Below the pieces are notes generated by a model. The model was not told the origin of the DNA, searched no databases, and worked only from the letters and a program-made list of their open reading frames with translations. Below are positions 34,044-45,540 of a DNA stretch of 64,000 bases, in pieces (positions within the stretch are counted from its first letter, which is position 1; every line of letters begins with the position of its first letter). Made by a program: the position numbers and the translations under genes. Source of the stretch: Strigamia acuminata (taxonomy: Eukaryota > Arthropoda > Chilopoda > Geophilomorpha > Linotaeniidae); NCBI GenBank assembly GCA_949358305.1, contig OX442315.1:6101875-6165874 (forward strand), in the 5' to 3' direction.

Positions 34044-35085
34044 TGTCACGGTCCTGACTTTAGACAGTAATAATTTTCAAAAATTTTAAGCGCATTATGC
34101 GCCTTTCCCTTAATTTTTCCCTAATTTTATTAAGAAATTGTTTTAATTTCTCTAAATTATTCTGTTTCTCCCAAATCTAAATCTATTATTTTATTTTATA
34201 TTATTTCCTTTATTTTTGACATTTATCTTTAATTTGGCCTGGTTTTAATCACCCCATCCAGACAATTCATGAGAGTTCTGCAATAAGTTGATATAATCGC
34301 GCTCTAAATTTGCATATTTCACCCCTGATCGCCTGTTTTCTGCTCGGTCCCCATTGGGAATTGACTTGGCCTTTGACATGTGATCAGAGGTGACTTATTC
34401 TGTCAAGACAACTAAAACAGAGAGAATAATTTTCGCCTTCGACTAGTCAACATCTCCTGTCTCAACTGGGGGATTTCCAAGTGCGATTTATGTTGCGTCT
34501 CAACGCATACGGTCATTATGCAGCCCGAATTCTCATGGTTGGCTATCTAACCACTACATTTATTATTTGTCCATTATTTGCGTACAATTTACTGGAAAAA
34601 CGGCGTATTCGACGGTCTTAATTCGTCAATACATTTTATGCCATGACTGTGACTTCCTCCTCAGCCTAGACATTTTGAACTTATACTCGTCTCAATTGCG
34701 TATTCATTTCATTATTGACGGTCCGACGACGTTGTCTGCGGTTTGGTACCTGTGCGCGCGTTCACCCAACGTTTGCGCGTGTTCAGGAGAAGAAACATAC
34801 TCTTCGTAAGTACGCCTAGCAAGTGCCGACATTTTCCCTAGTGAAGAGCGATATTTTGGTCTTAATTCGAAGTATTAACGTTCGCCATTTTGCACGGCGC
34901 CCGAATTGAATCCTGCACCCATAAAATACAGATTTCACGAATAGACGCTGTCTTAACCTAGCTACCACCCCCGGCAAAGTTTTAAGAGTTGCAGCGCCTG
35001 CGAACCTAAATTTTCTGGTTATTACAATCCCTGGAAATTCCCAAATTTCCGAAACTATTGTTAAAAAGTCGACTACGACGTGACA
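34044..35085. mobile_element. Solo LTR of 1042 bp
   Basis: Inverted ends TGTCACG ... CGTGACA with a 4-bp duplication ACGT (34040-34043 and 35086-35089). Paralogous 3' flanks of other TRAF units read 'ggtgtacgttacttgag' without it. The 4-bp duplication and TG...CA ends fit a Ty3/gypsy LTR left by LTR-LTR recombination. No internal coding region. Confidence 0.8.
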
Positions 35086-35479
35086 ACGTTATTTGAGCAG
35101 TGGGCAATGCATCAAAATTCTGTGTATAATTCTTTGTTAGATTTAATGTTAAAATCTATTGTTACAAATTGTCAAAAGGATTTTTACGTTTACAAATATG
35201 TTTGAACGTTGCACGCACGTAATGCACGGCCAGGACCTAATCCGCGGGGGCCTGATCCGCGCGTCCCCATTACGCGCCAAAAAACTCCCTATTCCGCGTT
35301 GTCCCTATTCCGCGTTGTCCCTATTCCGCGGTGAATTTGACGAATTTAATGAAATGATAAGAAATACATTTGTTCCTTTTCCGCGCGGTTCCTTTTCCGC
35401 GCAGTTCCTTTTCCATCCGGTTCCGTATCGTTACGTAACGTCTCCGTAACGTACCGTATCCATAACGTTACGTATCCGT

Positions 35480-35811
35480 TGTTGATTTCTAGTTGAAATC
35501 ATCAGCAAATGCCTTGTTGTGCAGTGGTGTGGAAAACCCAATTGTGAAACAAAAGAGACAGGTGTTCTCAGGTGCATAACTAAACATAGAGTGAGTTTAT
35601 TCTGTCTGATCACGTGACCCCAAGGTATACAATGCCACCTATAGGCGCAATATAGAAGTGATATATCCGAAATGTAAACAAAGCAAAGACTCGTAATGCT
35701 AATAGTAAATACACAGGATATATGTACAGAATGAACAATAATAAACATTATCGCTTGATAATACGATACAATAATATATACATTGCACTTAGTAAATATT
35801 ATAACCCAACA
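35480..35811. mobile_element. Solo LTR of 332 bp nested in the foldback element
   Basis: Ends TGTTGA ... CCAACA, with a 5-bp duplication TCCGT at 35475-35479 and 35812-35816. The surrounding 'taccgtatccataacgttacgtatccgt' tract is repeated on both sides. TGTTG...CAACA ends with a 5-bp duplication suggest a copia-type LTR, unlike the 221-bp LTR outside. Confidence 0.72.
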
Positions 35812-35976
35812 TCCGTAACGTACCGTATCCATAACGTTACGTATCCGTAACGTTACGTAGCCCTGACGATGCTGTGTTGGTGTAATTGAGAGGAAGAGCC
35901 ACCTAACCAGGCTCTTCATTTAATTTTTCAGTTAAAAACTTCAATCAATTTTACAGTGTAACAACAGTGTAACAAC

Positions 35977-36120
35977 AGTAGCTGCATTCAAAAATTAAAA
36001 TAATAATTTTAGTTTAAGTGTATTTTAAGTTTTAACATGGGTTTCAACAGGAAATGATGTCATTTTTGGTTTAAAATTGAAGTAAAACACAAAATATTTT
36101 AGTTTTTGAATGCAGTTACT
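35977..36120. mobile_element. Small palindromic MITE
   Basis: Inverted ends 'agtagctgcattcaaaaatt' and 'agtttttgaatgcagttact'. It is flanked by short direct repeats of 'gtgtaacaacagt' and 'gtgtaacacc'. The core 'tgcattcaaaaact' is shared with the palindrome at 41947-42096, so both may belong to one MITE family. Confidence 0.6.
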
Positions 36121-36671
36121 GTAACACCAGTGTAACAATAGTGTAACACCACTGTAACACCAGCGTAACAACAGTGAAACAACCTACACAATTTTAAAAC
36201 AATTAATGTTAATCGCGCGGATGAGGAACCGTGCATAAATAATACATCTTTTTCATTTAATTTCATTGCCGCGGATTAGGAACGGCGCGGAAAGGGGAGC
36301 GTCGGGCGGGACCGCGCGGAAAAGGGATCCGCGTATCAGGGAGCGCGGATGGGGGACCGTGCGGCACAGGGAAGCGCGGATTAGGCCCGCGCGGAAAGGA
36401 ACACAGCCCGTAATGCACGTGCAATTGAATTGTTGTAATATTTTATACCGTAGAGTAAAGACGTGTTATTTTGTGTTCCCGTTACGACGTGTGTTTTCAT
36501 TTCTTTGGACATTCGAAATCTTTGTGGAACCGAAAAGGAACCAACAAGTGGTAACAGAGGGTGGTTTTCTTTGAAAAGAAGTATCCACGGCACTCAGACG
36601 ACATTTTTCGAATATTCGAGTGAGAACGAAGTGCGCACGTGACGGAATTCGAAAATCGAACGTCGTGAAAA

Positions 36672-37080
36672 ATGGCGGATGCGATTTCGGGCGGTTCGTT
36701 GAATCGGATTGATCTTCTTACACTGGAGAACTATTTCATCTGGCAGTTTAAGGTTGGAACTTTATTAGCAGCTAAAAGTTTGAAAAATATGATAACGGAT
36801 CCAGCGGTGGTAGAACCGAAGGTGGGCGATGCGAATTATGCAGACGATCTCGTGAAATACAACACTTGGGTGAAAAACAACAACGAGGCACTCGGCATCA
36901 TTATTTTGACCGTTTCGAACGAGGAAGCGACGAATTGCATGGGGAAAACCAGTGCAAAAGAAGTTTGGGATGCGTTAAAGGCACTGTACGCCGGAACGCA
37001 TAACTAACAAACATATCAGTTAACTAACGATCTATTCAATATTGACAAGATGACAATGTCAGTCTGGTGGGAAAGGTAAG
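36672..37080 (+). pseudogene. Copia gag fragment
   Basis: An ATG at 36672 opens 111 codons with copia-gag features: LENYFIWQFKVGTLL, KNNNEALGIIILTVS and AKEVWDALKALYAG. A TAA stop at 37005-37007 interrupts it. The same frame continues with YQLTNDLFNIDKMTMS, as expected of gag, until the junction near 37080. One nonsense codon and the missing 3' half make it non-functional. Confidence 0.75.
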
Positions 37081-38398
37081 TCGATTGCATAGGAGGTTCT
37101 TTGTGACACTTGGGTCCCGTCACAAATAACCCCTTCTGAGCACTGAGTCCGGATCAGAAGGGAAAAGCTAGGTATGTGATATTAATGGAAGAATAAAAGC
37201 AATCCCACGTTGCTCAACACAGGTGAGCTAATTACACCGTGGGGTGAAGAATTACACACAAGGGCCAGACGAACTTAGGCACCCTTGGTGGCACGGAATA
37301 GTCGGCGAACGCCGGAAAATGAGTTAGAGACGGGAGAGATAAAACTAACCGCCACGCAAAAGGCCAGACGAACTAGTTATGGTAACCACCTTTTGCTGAG
37401 CTCAAGGCGGACTCACAACCAGCATACTGAGGCATTGTGAGTAGTTGTATCGCACAACCGGAAATACAAGCAAGGTGTAACACACATGGCCAGCCGAGGC
37501 TTAGGCACCACGGTACATAAGGAGAGGTGAAAGAGAATGAACAGAATGAACTGAGACATCACAAAGCATAGCAAAAAAGGAACGGGTTTACCTTTGGTGG
37601 GTGTATCTCTGGGCATCTCCAGGGTGGAAATGTTCAGATGCCGGCAACAAAACCTATCTTTCACTCCATGGCCACTCTGACTCCCCGTGGAACTTAACCA
37701 GGCAGCGGAGTCTTTACGGTTAGCACTAGTACTAGTTTACTCATCTAGTACTTGTGCCGTTGCGTGTAGGGCCAAACAACAACGCTTGCCTGTGCGTCAA
37801 TGAAATTGACGCACAACATAATTGTATCAACCGGAAGGTTTCAAGCAATAAATGTGTAAGGTCAAATATCAAAGGTAATGCAACAAGGGGCAGAATAAAC
37901 TAGTGTGAGCCCTTAAATACCCAGATGTAAGGCCACTAAATAACACTAGGGGCACACAACTGTTATGCAATCAGTCATAACAGTGGTGCTAGACGGGTTA
38001 AACCGTCTTTAACTCGCCCTTTAAATTGGGGGCGTGACCAACATACTTCTCTTTCACTCTGGACATCTGGCCTCTCTAGACGGGGAGGCGTCTCTCTTTC
38101 TAGGGAATGACGTCACTGGGAAGGGGGAGAAAATAGCGATGGAGTCTGTCTCTCTCTCTTCCTTACAAGATGGCGGCAGATGGAGTGAAAATGGAATGTT
38201 CGGCTTCTCCTATCTCAAATAAGCAGATTTTATTAGATTTAGGTATTTGCACGATGGCCATGGGACAAGTCCCATTTATACGCCATTTATTTGTGCGATA
38301 GTAATAATCATATGATTATTGCATGAGGAATGCATGCCCTGTAGTTGGCAAACATTCCACCAGTCCTGGGTATGTCTCTTCGAGGTCATCTCGTCACA
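37078..38398 (-). mobile_element. Truncated, diverged LTR of the giant gypsy family
   Basis: Positions 37085-38398 align along their whole length with about 44140-45540 of the giant element's LTR, with many substitutions and small indels, ending in the same 'tctcgtcaca'. The first 0.8 kb of the LTR is missing. It abuts a copia gag on the left and TRAF intron 1 sequence of unit H on the right. It is older than the intact copy. Confidence 0.85.
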
Positions 38399-38571
38399 AG
38401 TTTATAGCTCGGTTGTTAACTAGCACTTACATCGATAAACAGAAAGTAACAAGTAGCCAGACTTTCAGTTGCAGTGGAACAACTAACCGATCAATCTAAG
38501 CTCGTGTTTATTTCTGACGCAGCTGATTTGTAAATTATTTTTATCTATTAATTTTTGTATTTTATCTTTAG

Positions 38572-41359
38572 ATGTGGCTTGAAGAGTGTTTTTACCAAGG
38601 AACAATTTGGTGGTCTCATCTTCTGCTGCCGATGTGGTGCCAAAACAGATTTAAGCGGACAAACACTTGTAAATAAAATATTGACAAAATAATAACCTAG
38701 GCGTCTATTTAGCTCCAGTGCAGATGTTTCTGGGCGATTATTCTGTTGTTTGTGGTAGTGCAATTTCAAATTCTATTCTTAATTGTAATTATTTCCTCAG
38801 GAAAAAGCTGGTGGTGGCACGCTATCAGAGGAAGGACATTGTGGGCATTGCAACAGCGTGATCGATCTAAACAAGATTGAAGTAATAATATCTTGGTTTA
38901 TACAGTACTGCAGTGCTTCTCAGAGAAGGTCCGTGGACCACTAGTAATCCGTGGGTTGGAGGCTGGTGGTCCGCAAATAAGTTTGGTACAAATAAATCAG
39001 GTGTGTTCAGTGTAATTGATTAATTATAAACTTGAAAAACCCCATTTAATCTGGTACCGTCTGAACTGCATACAAATTGGCTTTGTTTTAGATAAATATT
39101 ACCTAGCTCATCAAAATTTCACAACTGAATGTGACATCGGTTCGCAACACATTGTGACAAAACATGATAGTGGTCTGCTACAGATTGGGACAAAGAAAAA
39201 CGGTCTGCAACAATACATAGTTTGAGAAGCACTACAGTACAGCACAATTGTTTGTAACCACTAAAAACTGGTACTATATTTACACATTCTTTTTTGGCAT
39301 CAAAATATGTTAAATGTTGCTAGTCTGACCATCCTTGGTTCATGGTTTGACCACAAAATTTAAATGAAATGTTGACGATTGATGATAAAAAGAAACCATT
39401 TTTTGTGTGCATTTTTTTTGACAGAGCCATAATGACGGTTGTGATATGTATCCAATATATTGCATTTTTTGTAATGGCAAATTTATTCGTCGCATGGTGA
39501 GTCTCTCAACTCAAATTAGAGTTTGGGATAAAGAAAACTAAACTTTGATATGCAATAGATGAGTGGCCATGTGCAAGAATGTCTTGGTAGTTTACGCCAG
39601 TGCAAGTTTTTGCCAATCGGTTGTCAATTTCAGGTGTGTAGCTCGAGCAACTTAAAGAATTAAAATAATTCTAGAACGATAACATTGCAGGGAAATCAAT
39701 TGGAAGTTGAGAAACACGAAAGTAGTAATTCTCATGCCGAGTTGATGATGAAATTGTTGCTGACTCTTCAAACCGAGGTAGAATAATTGCATCAACAAAG
39801 TTTTTTTCTGTAACTTTCTTGCTTTAGCAATCGAGTAATGGATTAATGTTGGCGCGTTCATTTTCTGAACTCACGTCACTTAAGAACGCCATTAGTAGCA
39901 GTGATCAGGTATATTGGTAGAATCTAAAATGCTGTCGAACAGCGATAACTCCATCACTTTTATTTAAATTTTGATGAAAATAGAACGAGTGCTGCAAGGA
40001 AATGAAAATTAGTTTAGGTTTGGATGATTGAAGTGAATTCAATGTCATGTGAAACGATCTTCAAATGAATGTTGTATTTAGGTTCAATGCAGGAAAGCTT
40101 GGATGAACAGTCGAAAGAAATACAGAGACTGGAGAGAAAGTTGAAATTGCAAGCGGGTAAATTGTATTTACTTGAAAATTAATTTAGAAGATTGTCACTA
40201 AAATTCTATTTCGATAGATAATTTAGGAGAAACTATAGAAAACCAGGGAAAAGAAATGAAAGTCCTTCACTTGAAGCAAAGCGAACAAATGAGCAAGATA
40301 AAGAAATTGGAAAAAACAATTGGTAAAAGTGCAGTTTTTCAAATGCAGCAACTGTTTTCATGTGATTTAAGTCTAAAATGAGAATTATTTTAGAAGTACT
40401 AACTAAACGGGAAACCGAACAGTGTGACAATATAGAAAACTACCAAAAAACTCTGAACACTGTGATAACGGCCAACAGTAAGTTAATATTGGAACTTACA
40501 TCGATCATTCTTTTAATTTTGATTTGATTATAGATGAGTTGACTATAGCTGTGGGTAAGAAGAATTGTGTTAATACGTAAGAGAAATTAAAAATAAAAAA
40601 ACAAATTTGTTTGTTTTAGCCGAGGACAAGAAAATTTTGAGTGACAAGATCGGTATAATAACTAATTTTTAAAAAGCGTATATTGATTTATTCTTAATTG
40701 ATTTTAATGGTCAGATGCTTTGGTCAGAAAACAAAATGAGTTTGAAGAAGACGGTGCAAAAAGCTGTGGTGAGTTGATGGTTTAATTACCGTACATTCAT
40801 ACAAGAATATTATCTTGTTACGTACTGTGCGACTAAAATAGTGAGGAATTAATTTTTTATCGAATTCTTTACTAATTACATTTATTCATTAGATCAAATA
40901 GAAATAGATTTGAAGAAAACATTAACAACCGTTCCGTCGTTGGAATATATCTGGAAAATCGATAATTTCGCAAACCTTCAGAAAGATGCAAAATCGGGGA
41001 CCAAAATTGAGGGCGATATTTTCTACCCCAGGGGCGGTGGTTATAAAATACGACTAGTGCTATTTCCATATGGCAAAAGAGAGAGATGGGGAACTGACTT
41101 ATATGTTTATCTTCAAATTTTTGGAGATTCAACTGATGCAAACCTTCGTTGGCCTCCGCTGTATAGTGCAGAATTTAACTTGTTGGATCCAAACAAAACC
41201 TATTGTGATATTATCGAGTTTAAACCTAAGTCTGATCGATATATGTGTTTAAATAGAGTGGTAAATGCGGGTGAAAAAATATTTCGTTTAGATGAAATCA
41301 TTGCAAAATATGTAGTTAATGACACAATATTTTTAAAACTCGATTTAAAATTCTTCTAG
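38572..41359 (+). CDS. TRAF-like gene H, exon 1 missing
   Basis: Exons: 38572-38668, 38801-38881, 39425-39496, 39559-39633, 39691-39777, 39828-39908, 39984-40017, 40082-40156, 40218-40322, 40394-40477, 40534-40554, 40620-40652, 40715-40768, 40893-41359. All are open and in phase, encoding the second half of the zinc ribbon (CCRCG), TRAF fingers (CGHCNSV, MYPIYCIFCNGKF, SGHVQEC, IGCQF), coiled coil and MATH (YIWKIDNF ... FLKLDLKF). Exon 1 with its ATG is not found; the sequence upstream of intron 1 is an LTR fragment and other elements. Either expression is lost or it starts from the LTR or an internal ATG. The coding region shows no stops, so loss of exon 1, if real, is recent. Confidence 0.7.
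38911..39234. mobile_element. hAT-type MITE in intron 3 of gene H
   Basis: Orthologous in position to 25565-26085, with 'cagtgcttctc' and 'gagaagcacta' ends and the duplications cagtactg / cagtacag. It lacks the nested Tc1-like element. Same ancestral insertion. Confidence 0.8.
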
Positions 41360-41542
41360 TTAAAGAGAATTGTTCATTTTTCAGTGTCGTATTGTATCAT
41401 GAAGGGCAGTGATATATTTATATCTTGCTGGTATTAGTAATACATATAAATAAATCATTCTAATGTCAAAATTAACTAAATTGGAGTACGTTACTTGAGC
41501 AGTGAGAATTCATCAAAATTCCGTGTATAATTCCCTTGTATA

Positions 41543-42451
41543 CAGGGTGGAACAAAAGTCTGTTCCCCTCAAATATTTCCTGAGCAATTGCATCTAGGCC
41601 AACTTTGATGAAGCAATCATATAGGAAGTTGGGTGAGAGCAATCCAATGACGTCATCAAATTTGACTTTGAAAGCCATTTTCAAGGTCATTCACTTGCTA
41701 ACTTCTAAACCAATCAGGTTAGAGCAAAAAAGTCAATTACAAAGTTGTAGAGCACCATCAAATTAGTACTATCCAATTTATTTTAGTCATTTTATGTTAA
41801 CTGTTTTCTTTTTAAAAAGGGGGCAAATCAGCTGAAATAAAGCCAGCCATTGTGACAAAACTTAAATTTCTATTACAAAAATACTGAATTACTTAAATAA
41901 ACGTATCCAAATGTGCATTATTATGCAAGTAAACAAGAAAAACCACTAGGTGCATTCAAAAACTCTAAAACGCCTCTAAAACTCATTTCGGGTTTGTACG
42001 TGTAACGTTATTCCCATGTTATTCAATGGGAATGACGTTACACGTACAAACACAAAACGAGTTTTAGAGGCGTTTTAGAGTTTTTGAATGCACCTACTGC
42101 CTTTTTTTAATGCCTCGATAATTATCACAAGATAAAAAAAATTTCACTTTGCTGATTTTTTTCTGATTTGTCTCCTTTTTAAAAAGAAAACATTTAACTT
42201 AAGATGACTAAGATAAGTTGGATAGTACTAATTTGCTGGTGCTCTACAACTTTGTAATTGACTTTTTTGCTCTAACCTGATTGGTTTAGAAGTTAGCAAG
42301 TGAATGACCTTGAAAATGGCCTTCAAGGTCAAATTTGATGACATCATTAAATTGCTCTCTGCCAACTTCCTATACATTCGCTTCATCAAAGTTGGCCTAG
42401 ATGCAATTGCTCAGGAAATATTTGAGGGGAACAGACTTTTGTTCCACCCTG
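41543..42451. mobile_element. Mariner-like foldback element of 909 bp
   Basis: Near-perfect inverted repeats of about 280 bp: 'cagggtggaacaaaagtctg' at the left and its complement at the right, continuing past 'gcaattgcatctaggccaac'. A TA duplication is shown by the undisrupted paralogues 'cttgtatataacgg' (about 2457) and 'cttgtatatatcgg' (about 21077). There is no transposase ORF. Its spacer contains another palindrome at 41947-42096. Confidence 0.82.
41947..42096. mobile_element. Palindromic MITE nested in the mariner-like foldback
   Basis: Ends 'taggtgcattcaaaaact' and 'agtttttgaatgcaccta', almost fully self-complementary through 'gttttagaggcgttttagag', with a second mirrored stretch around 'gtacgtgtaacgtta'. 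It shares end sequence with the MITE at 35977-36120. Confidence 0.65.
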
Positions 42452-42469
42452 TATAACGGTGACACATGC

Positions 42470-42835
42470 CTGGTGCTAATTCATCGAGTGCACATTCCAT
42501 GTCGTTCTGTCTCCAGAAGTGGTCATTTGTTCCGAGTAAGTGTAAATTGCTTTTTTCAGTTTAATAATCCATCTGACAGACATTTCTGCAAGAGTTATTG
42601 CTCGGTTTGTTGCCTACAAAGATGTCCTCGCTACCTCGCACTTATTACTAACAAGTGGCCAGAATTGCAGTTGGAGTGTAACAACTAACCGACCAGTCTA
42701 AACTCTAGTTTCTGATTTGTAATTTAATTTTTTATCTTTTCTGTTTCGACGTGGTTTGAAGAGTAGTAGTAGTCACATCTTCTGCCAAGTAACTTATGTT
42801 GTGCCACAACAGATTTAAGCGGGCCCACCCTTGTA
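42470..42835 (+). pseudogene. Relic of a TRAF-like unit: first-exon region and exon 2
   Basis: Positions 42465-42640 match the 5' region at 21090-21270. Positions 42750-42834 resemble exon 2 ('cgtggtttgaagag ... cacatcttctgcca ... gatttaagcgg ... cttgtaag') but have deletions that destroy the CxxC pairs and the frame. No later exons follow. It shows that the array once had another unit between H and J. Confidence 0.6.
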
Positions 42836-42959
42836 AGTACTCTATACGTATAAAATGTTAACAAAATACTAGCCCAGGCTTTTAGTTAGACCCAGGCGAC
42901 AAAAAAGGTGCACTAGAATGTTGATGAGATGTTGCTGGGTTATTATTATTGCGGTAAAT

Positions 42960-43358
42960 AAATGTGTTGGGATATGAAACCTTTTTTAGGAGGAATAAGC
43001 ATAATGGGATAACAAACGCTTCCTTTGGGAGTTTTTTAGTTGGGGAACTGGAAGTCATTCTTAAGGGTAAAATTTATTTAAATCGTTGATTTGATTTAAT
43101 CTTTAATTGATGTCATCTTTGCTTTTTTCTTTTACACAATCATTTTCAAAACCATTTTGTTCGGACCCACTTCTATACCATGGGGTCTGTCGTATTCCTA
43201 TTTTGAAAATGACACCTGCAGGCATAATCATGCAGTTATTTACTCCAGAAGTTATTGTAAATTAAGAAATGTTTAGAGGTTTAGATTTTATGTACTGCAG
43301 TTTAATTGGCAGCGCGCGTGCGCAATCACACCTGCAACAGTGTATCTGGAATGTACAG
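42960..43358. other. Intergenic block with paralogues at 10.1-11.9 and 23.5-23.66 kb
   Basis: Positions 42985-43200 match 10110-10208 plus 11747-11850, giving the empty site of the 10.2-kb foldback. Positions 43207-43358 match 23508-23656, up to the insertion point of the giant retrotransposon. No gene seen. Confidence 0.7.
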
Positions 43359-45540
43359 TGTGACGGGAAAACCTAGCTTATCAATATATACCACGACCAT
43401 TATTACTCTACATCCGGGGACTAGCATTAGTCTCCCATAGTTCACATGAACTACTGTAGAAAGAAAGATGGCGACAGGATCTACTCCGTCCAAATGGAGT
43501 GCCATAGAAAGAGGCAGAGGGCCATCCATAGAAACTCTCCAAGGCTCCGACCTTGAGAGGAATGTCTGCGTCGCCACAAGAGGAGAGAACTGTGAAGTTC
43601 TTCACTCTTGTCGGCCTCATTGAAATTCAAGTAATAAAATAAGATAAAGGGATCTGACTTCGTAACAATATATCTAGACAATTAAATAGCAACAGCATGA
43701 AAACAATTAATAGATTGATGATACGAACTAAATATATTGGAATGAGCAAACACAATAGATTTATCAAAACATGACAATTTACCATTTATTGATGGTCAAA
43801 CTAGGCCTAATATTAATAAGCACAAAAACAAGAATATCAAAGTATTTCAAGCGCATGGACAGGATCTAAACGTGACTCTCTGTAGAGTGACTAAACACTC
43901 TAAAGTAAATTTATATAACACTAAATGAAGTTACGCTGACAGGATTAAGCACAAACAGGCGTGAGTATAACACGCCGATCTAAACAATCGTAGGTGACAA
44001 CAATGGTCACATTTACGCTGACAGGATTAGCAACGCTTCCAGTTGCATAACTAAACATGACATGTCGGGTATTTAACTACACAGATCGGTAATGCGGAAT
44101 GGATACCATATTTCATCATATGGCAATTATGTTGAGTTGATTGCATGAGTGGTTCTTTGTGATACTGGGTCCGTCACAAACAACCCTTTCTGACCACTTG
44201 GTCCAGATCAGAAAGGCAAGCTAGGTAAATATTATTAATTGAAGAGTAAAAGCAATCCCACGTTGCTCAACAAGGTGAGCTTATTACACCGTGGGGTGAA
44301 GAATTACACACAAGGGCCAGACGAACTTAGGCACCCTCGGTGGCACGGAATAGTCGGCGAACGCCGGAAAAGGAGTTAGAGACGGGAGAGATAAAACTAA
44401 CCGCCACGCAAAAGGCCAGTCGAAACTAGTTAAACACCTTATGCTGAGTTTGAGGCGGACTCACAACCAGCGAACTGAGTCATTGTGAGTAGTCTTATCG
44501 CACAACCGGAAATATCAGCAAGGTGTAACACACATGGCCAGCCGAGGCTTAGGCACCACGGTACATAAGGAGCGGTGAGAGAGAATAGCTAAGTGACCAG
44601 AGTGAACTGTGTCATCACAAAGCAAAGTAAAAAGGAACGGGTTTACCTTGGTGGGAAGTTCTCTGGGCGTCTCCAGGGCAGAAACGGTCAGATGCCGGCA
44701 ACAAAACCTATTCAACACCTCCGTGGCCATCCTGGCTCGCCGTGGGTCCTAACCAGACGAGCCTTTACAGTTAGACAAAGTGCTAGTTTACTCGTCTTTG
44801 TCTTGTGCTGTTGCGCGTAGGGCCACGCAACTAACGCTGCCTGTGCGTCAATGAAATTGACGCACAACATAATTGTATCAGCAAAAGCTTCAAGCAATAA
44901 ATGTGTAAGGTCAAAATTCAATGGTAATGCAACAGGGGGCGTGAATAAACTGGTGTGAGCCCTTAAATACCCAAAGGTAGGGCCACTAAATAACACCAGG
45001 GAAGCACAACTGTTATGTAACCAGTCATAACAGTGTGCTAGACGGGTTAACTGGTCTTTAACTCGCCCTTTAAATTGGGGGCGTGACCAAATACTTCTCT
45101 CTCTCACAGCAGGACATCTGGCATGGCTAGACGGGGAGGCGTTTCTTGGGCAGGGGTGACGTCACTGAAGGGAGGAAAATCGGCGATAGATTCCTTCTTT
45201 TTCCTGTCTGTAATGTGGTGACCGAAGGGTTGGAGTAGAATGCCTGTCTCAAATAATCAATCTTGTTAATGAATTAGGGAGCTGCACCATGGCCATGGAA
45301 CGAGTCCATTTATATGCCATTTATATGTGCATATGCGAATAGTCAGATGATTATTCGGTGGTGTACTTGATAGTCAGGTGATTAGCGCTTTCCATACAAG
45401 ATAGTCATATGATTATTATTTCTCATACAAGTAGTCATGTGATTATTTGATATTCTTTATTGTGGTAAGGAATGTAAGTCCCGTAGTTGGCCAACATCCC
45501 ACCAGTCGGGGGTATGGCGCTTCGAGGTCGTCTCGTCACA
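43359..45540 (-). repeat. 3' LTR of the giant gypsy element (left copy)
   Basis: 2182 bp; TGTGACGG at one end and CGTCACA at the other. Short open frames inside it recur exactly in the other LTR and are not considered genes. It carries the promoter and polyadenylation signals of the element by family knowledge; none was pinpointed. Confidence 0.94.

Larger units (their letters stand above)
35229..36408. mobile_element. Foldback element inside the copia LTR, 9-11 bp target duplication
   Basis: Flanked by 'cgtaatgcacg' at 35218-35228 and 36409-36419. Both arms are built from variants of 'cctattccgcg' and 'ttccttttccgcgc' in opposite orientation, so the element can fold on itself. Inside lie a solo LTR (35480-35811), short tandem 'gtaacacca' repeats and a small palindromic MITE (35977-36120). 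A 9-bp-class duplication is typical of Foldback and Mutator-like elements. No transposase is present. Confidence 0.65.
35135..37080 (+). mobile_element. Ty1/copia element fragment with interrupted 5' LTR
   Basis: The LTR starts TGTTAG (35135) and ends CCAACA (36546); removing the inserted foldback element leaves about 221 bp. It is followed at 36549 by TGGTAACAGAG, resembling the initiator-Met primer-binding site of copia elements, and then by a gag frame. The element is cut off at about 37080 by an LTR fragment of the giant gypsy family. Confidence 0.72.

Noticed and set aside
43326-45107. Short open frames inside the LTR (for example 43326-43620 and 44515-45107) that recur at 59731-60043 and 60938-61530
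   Set aside because: They lie within the 2182-bp LTRs, have no recognisable domain, overlap in several frames, and recur only because the LTR is duplicated.
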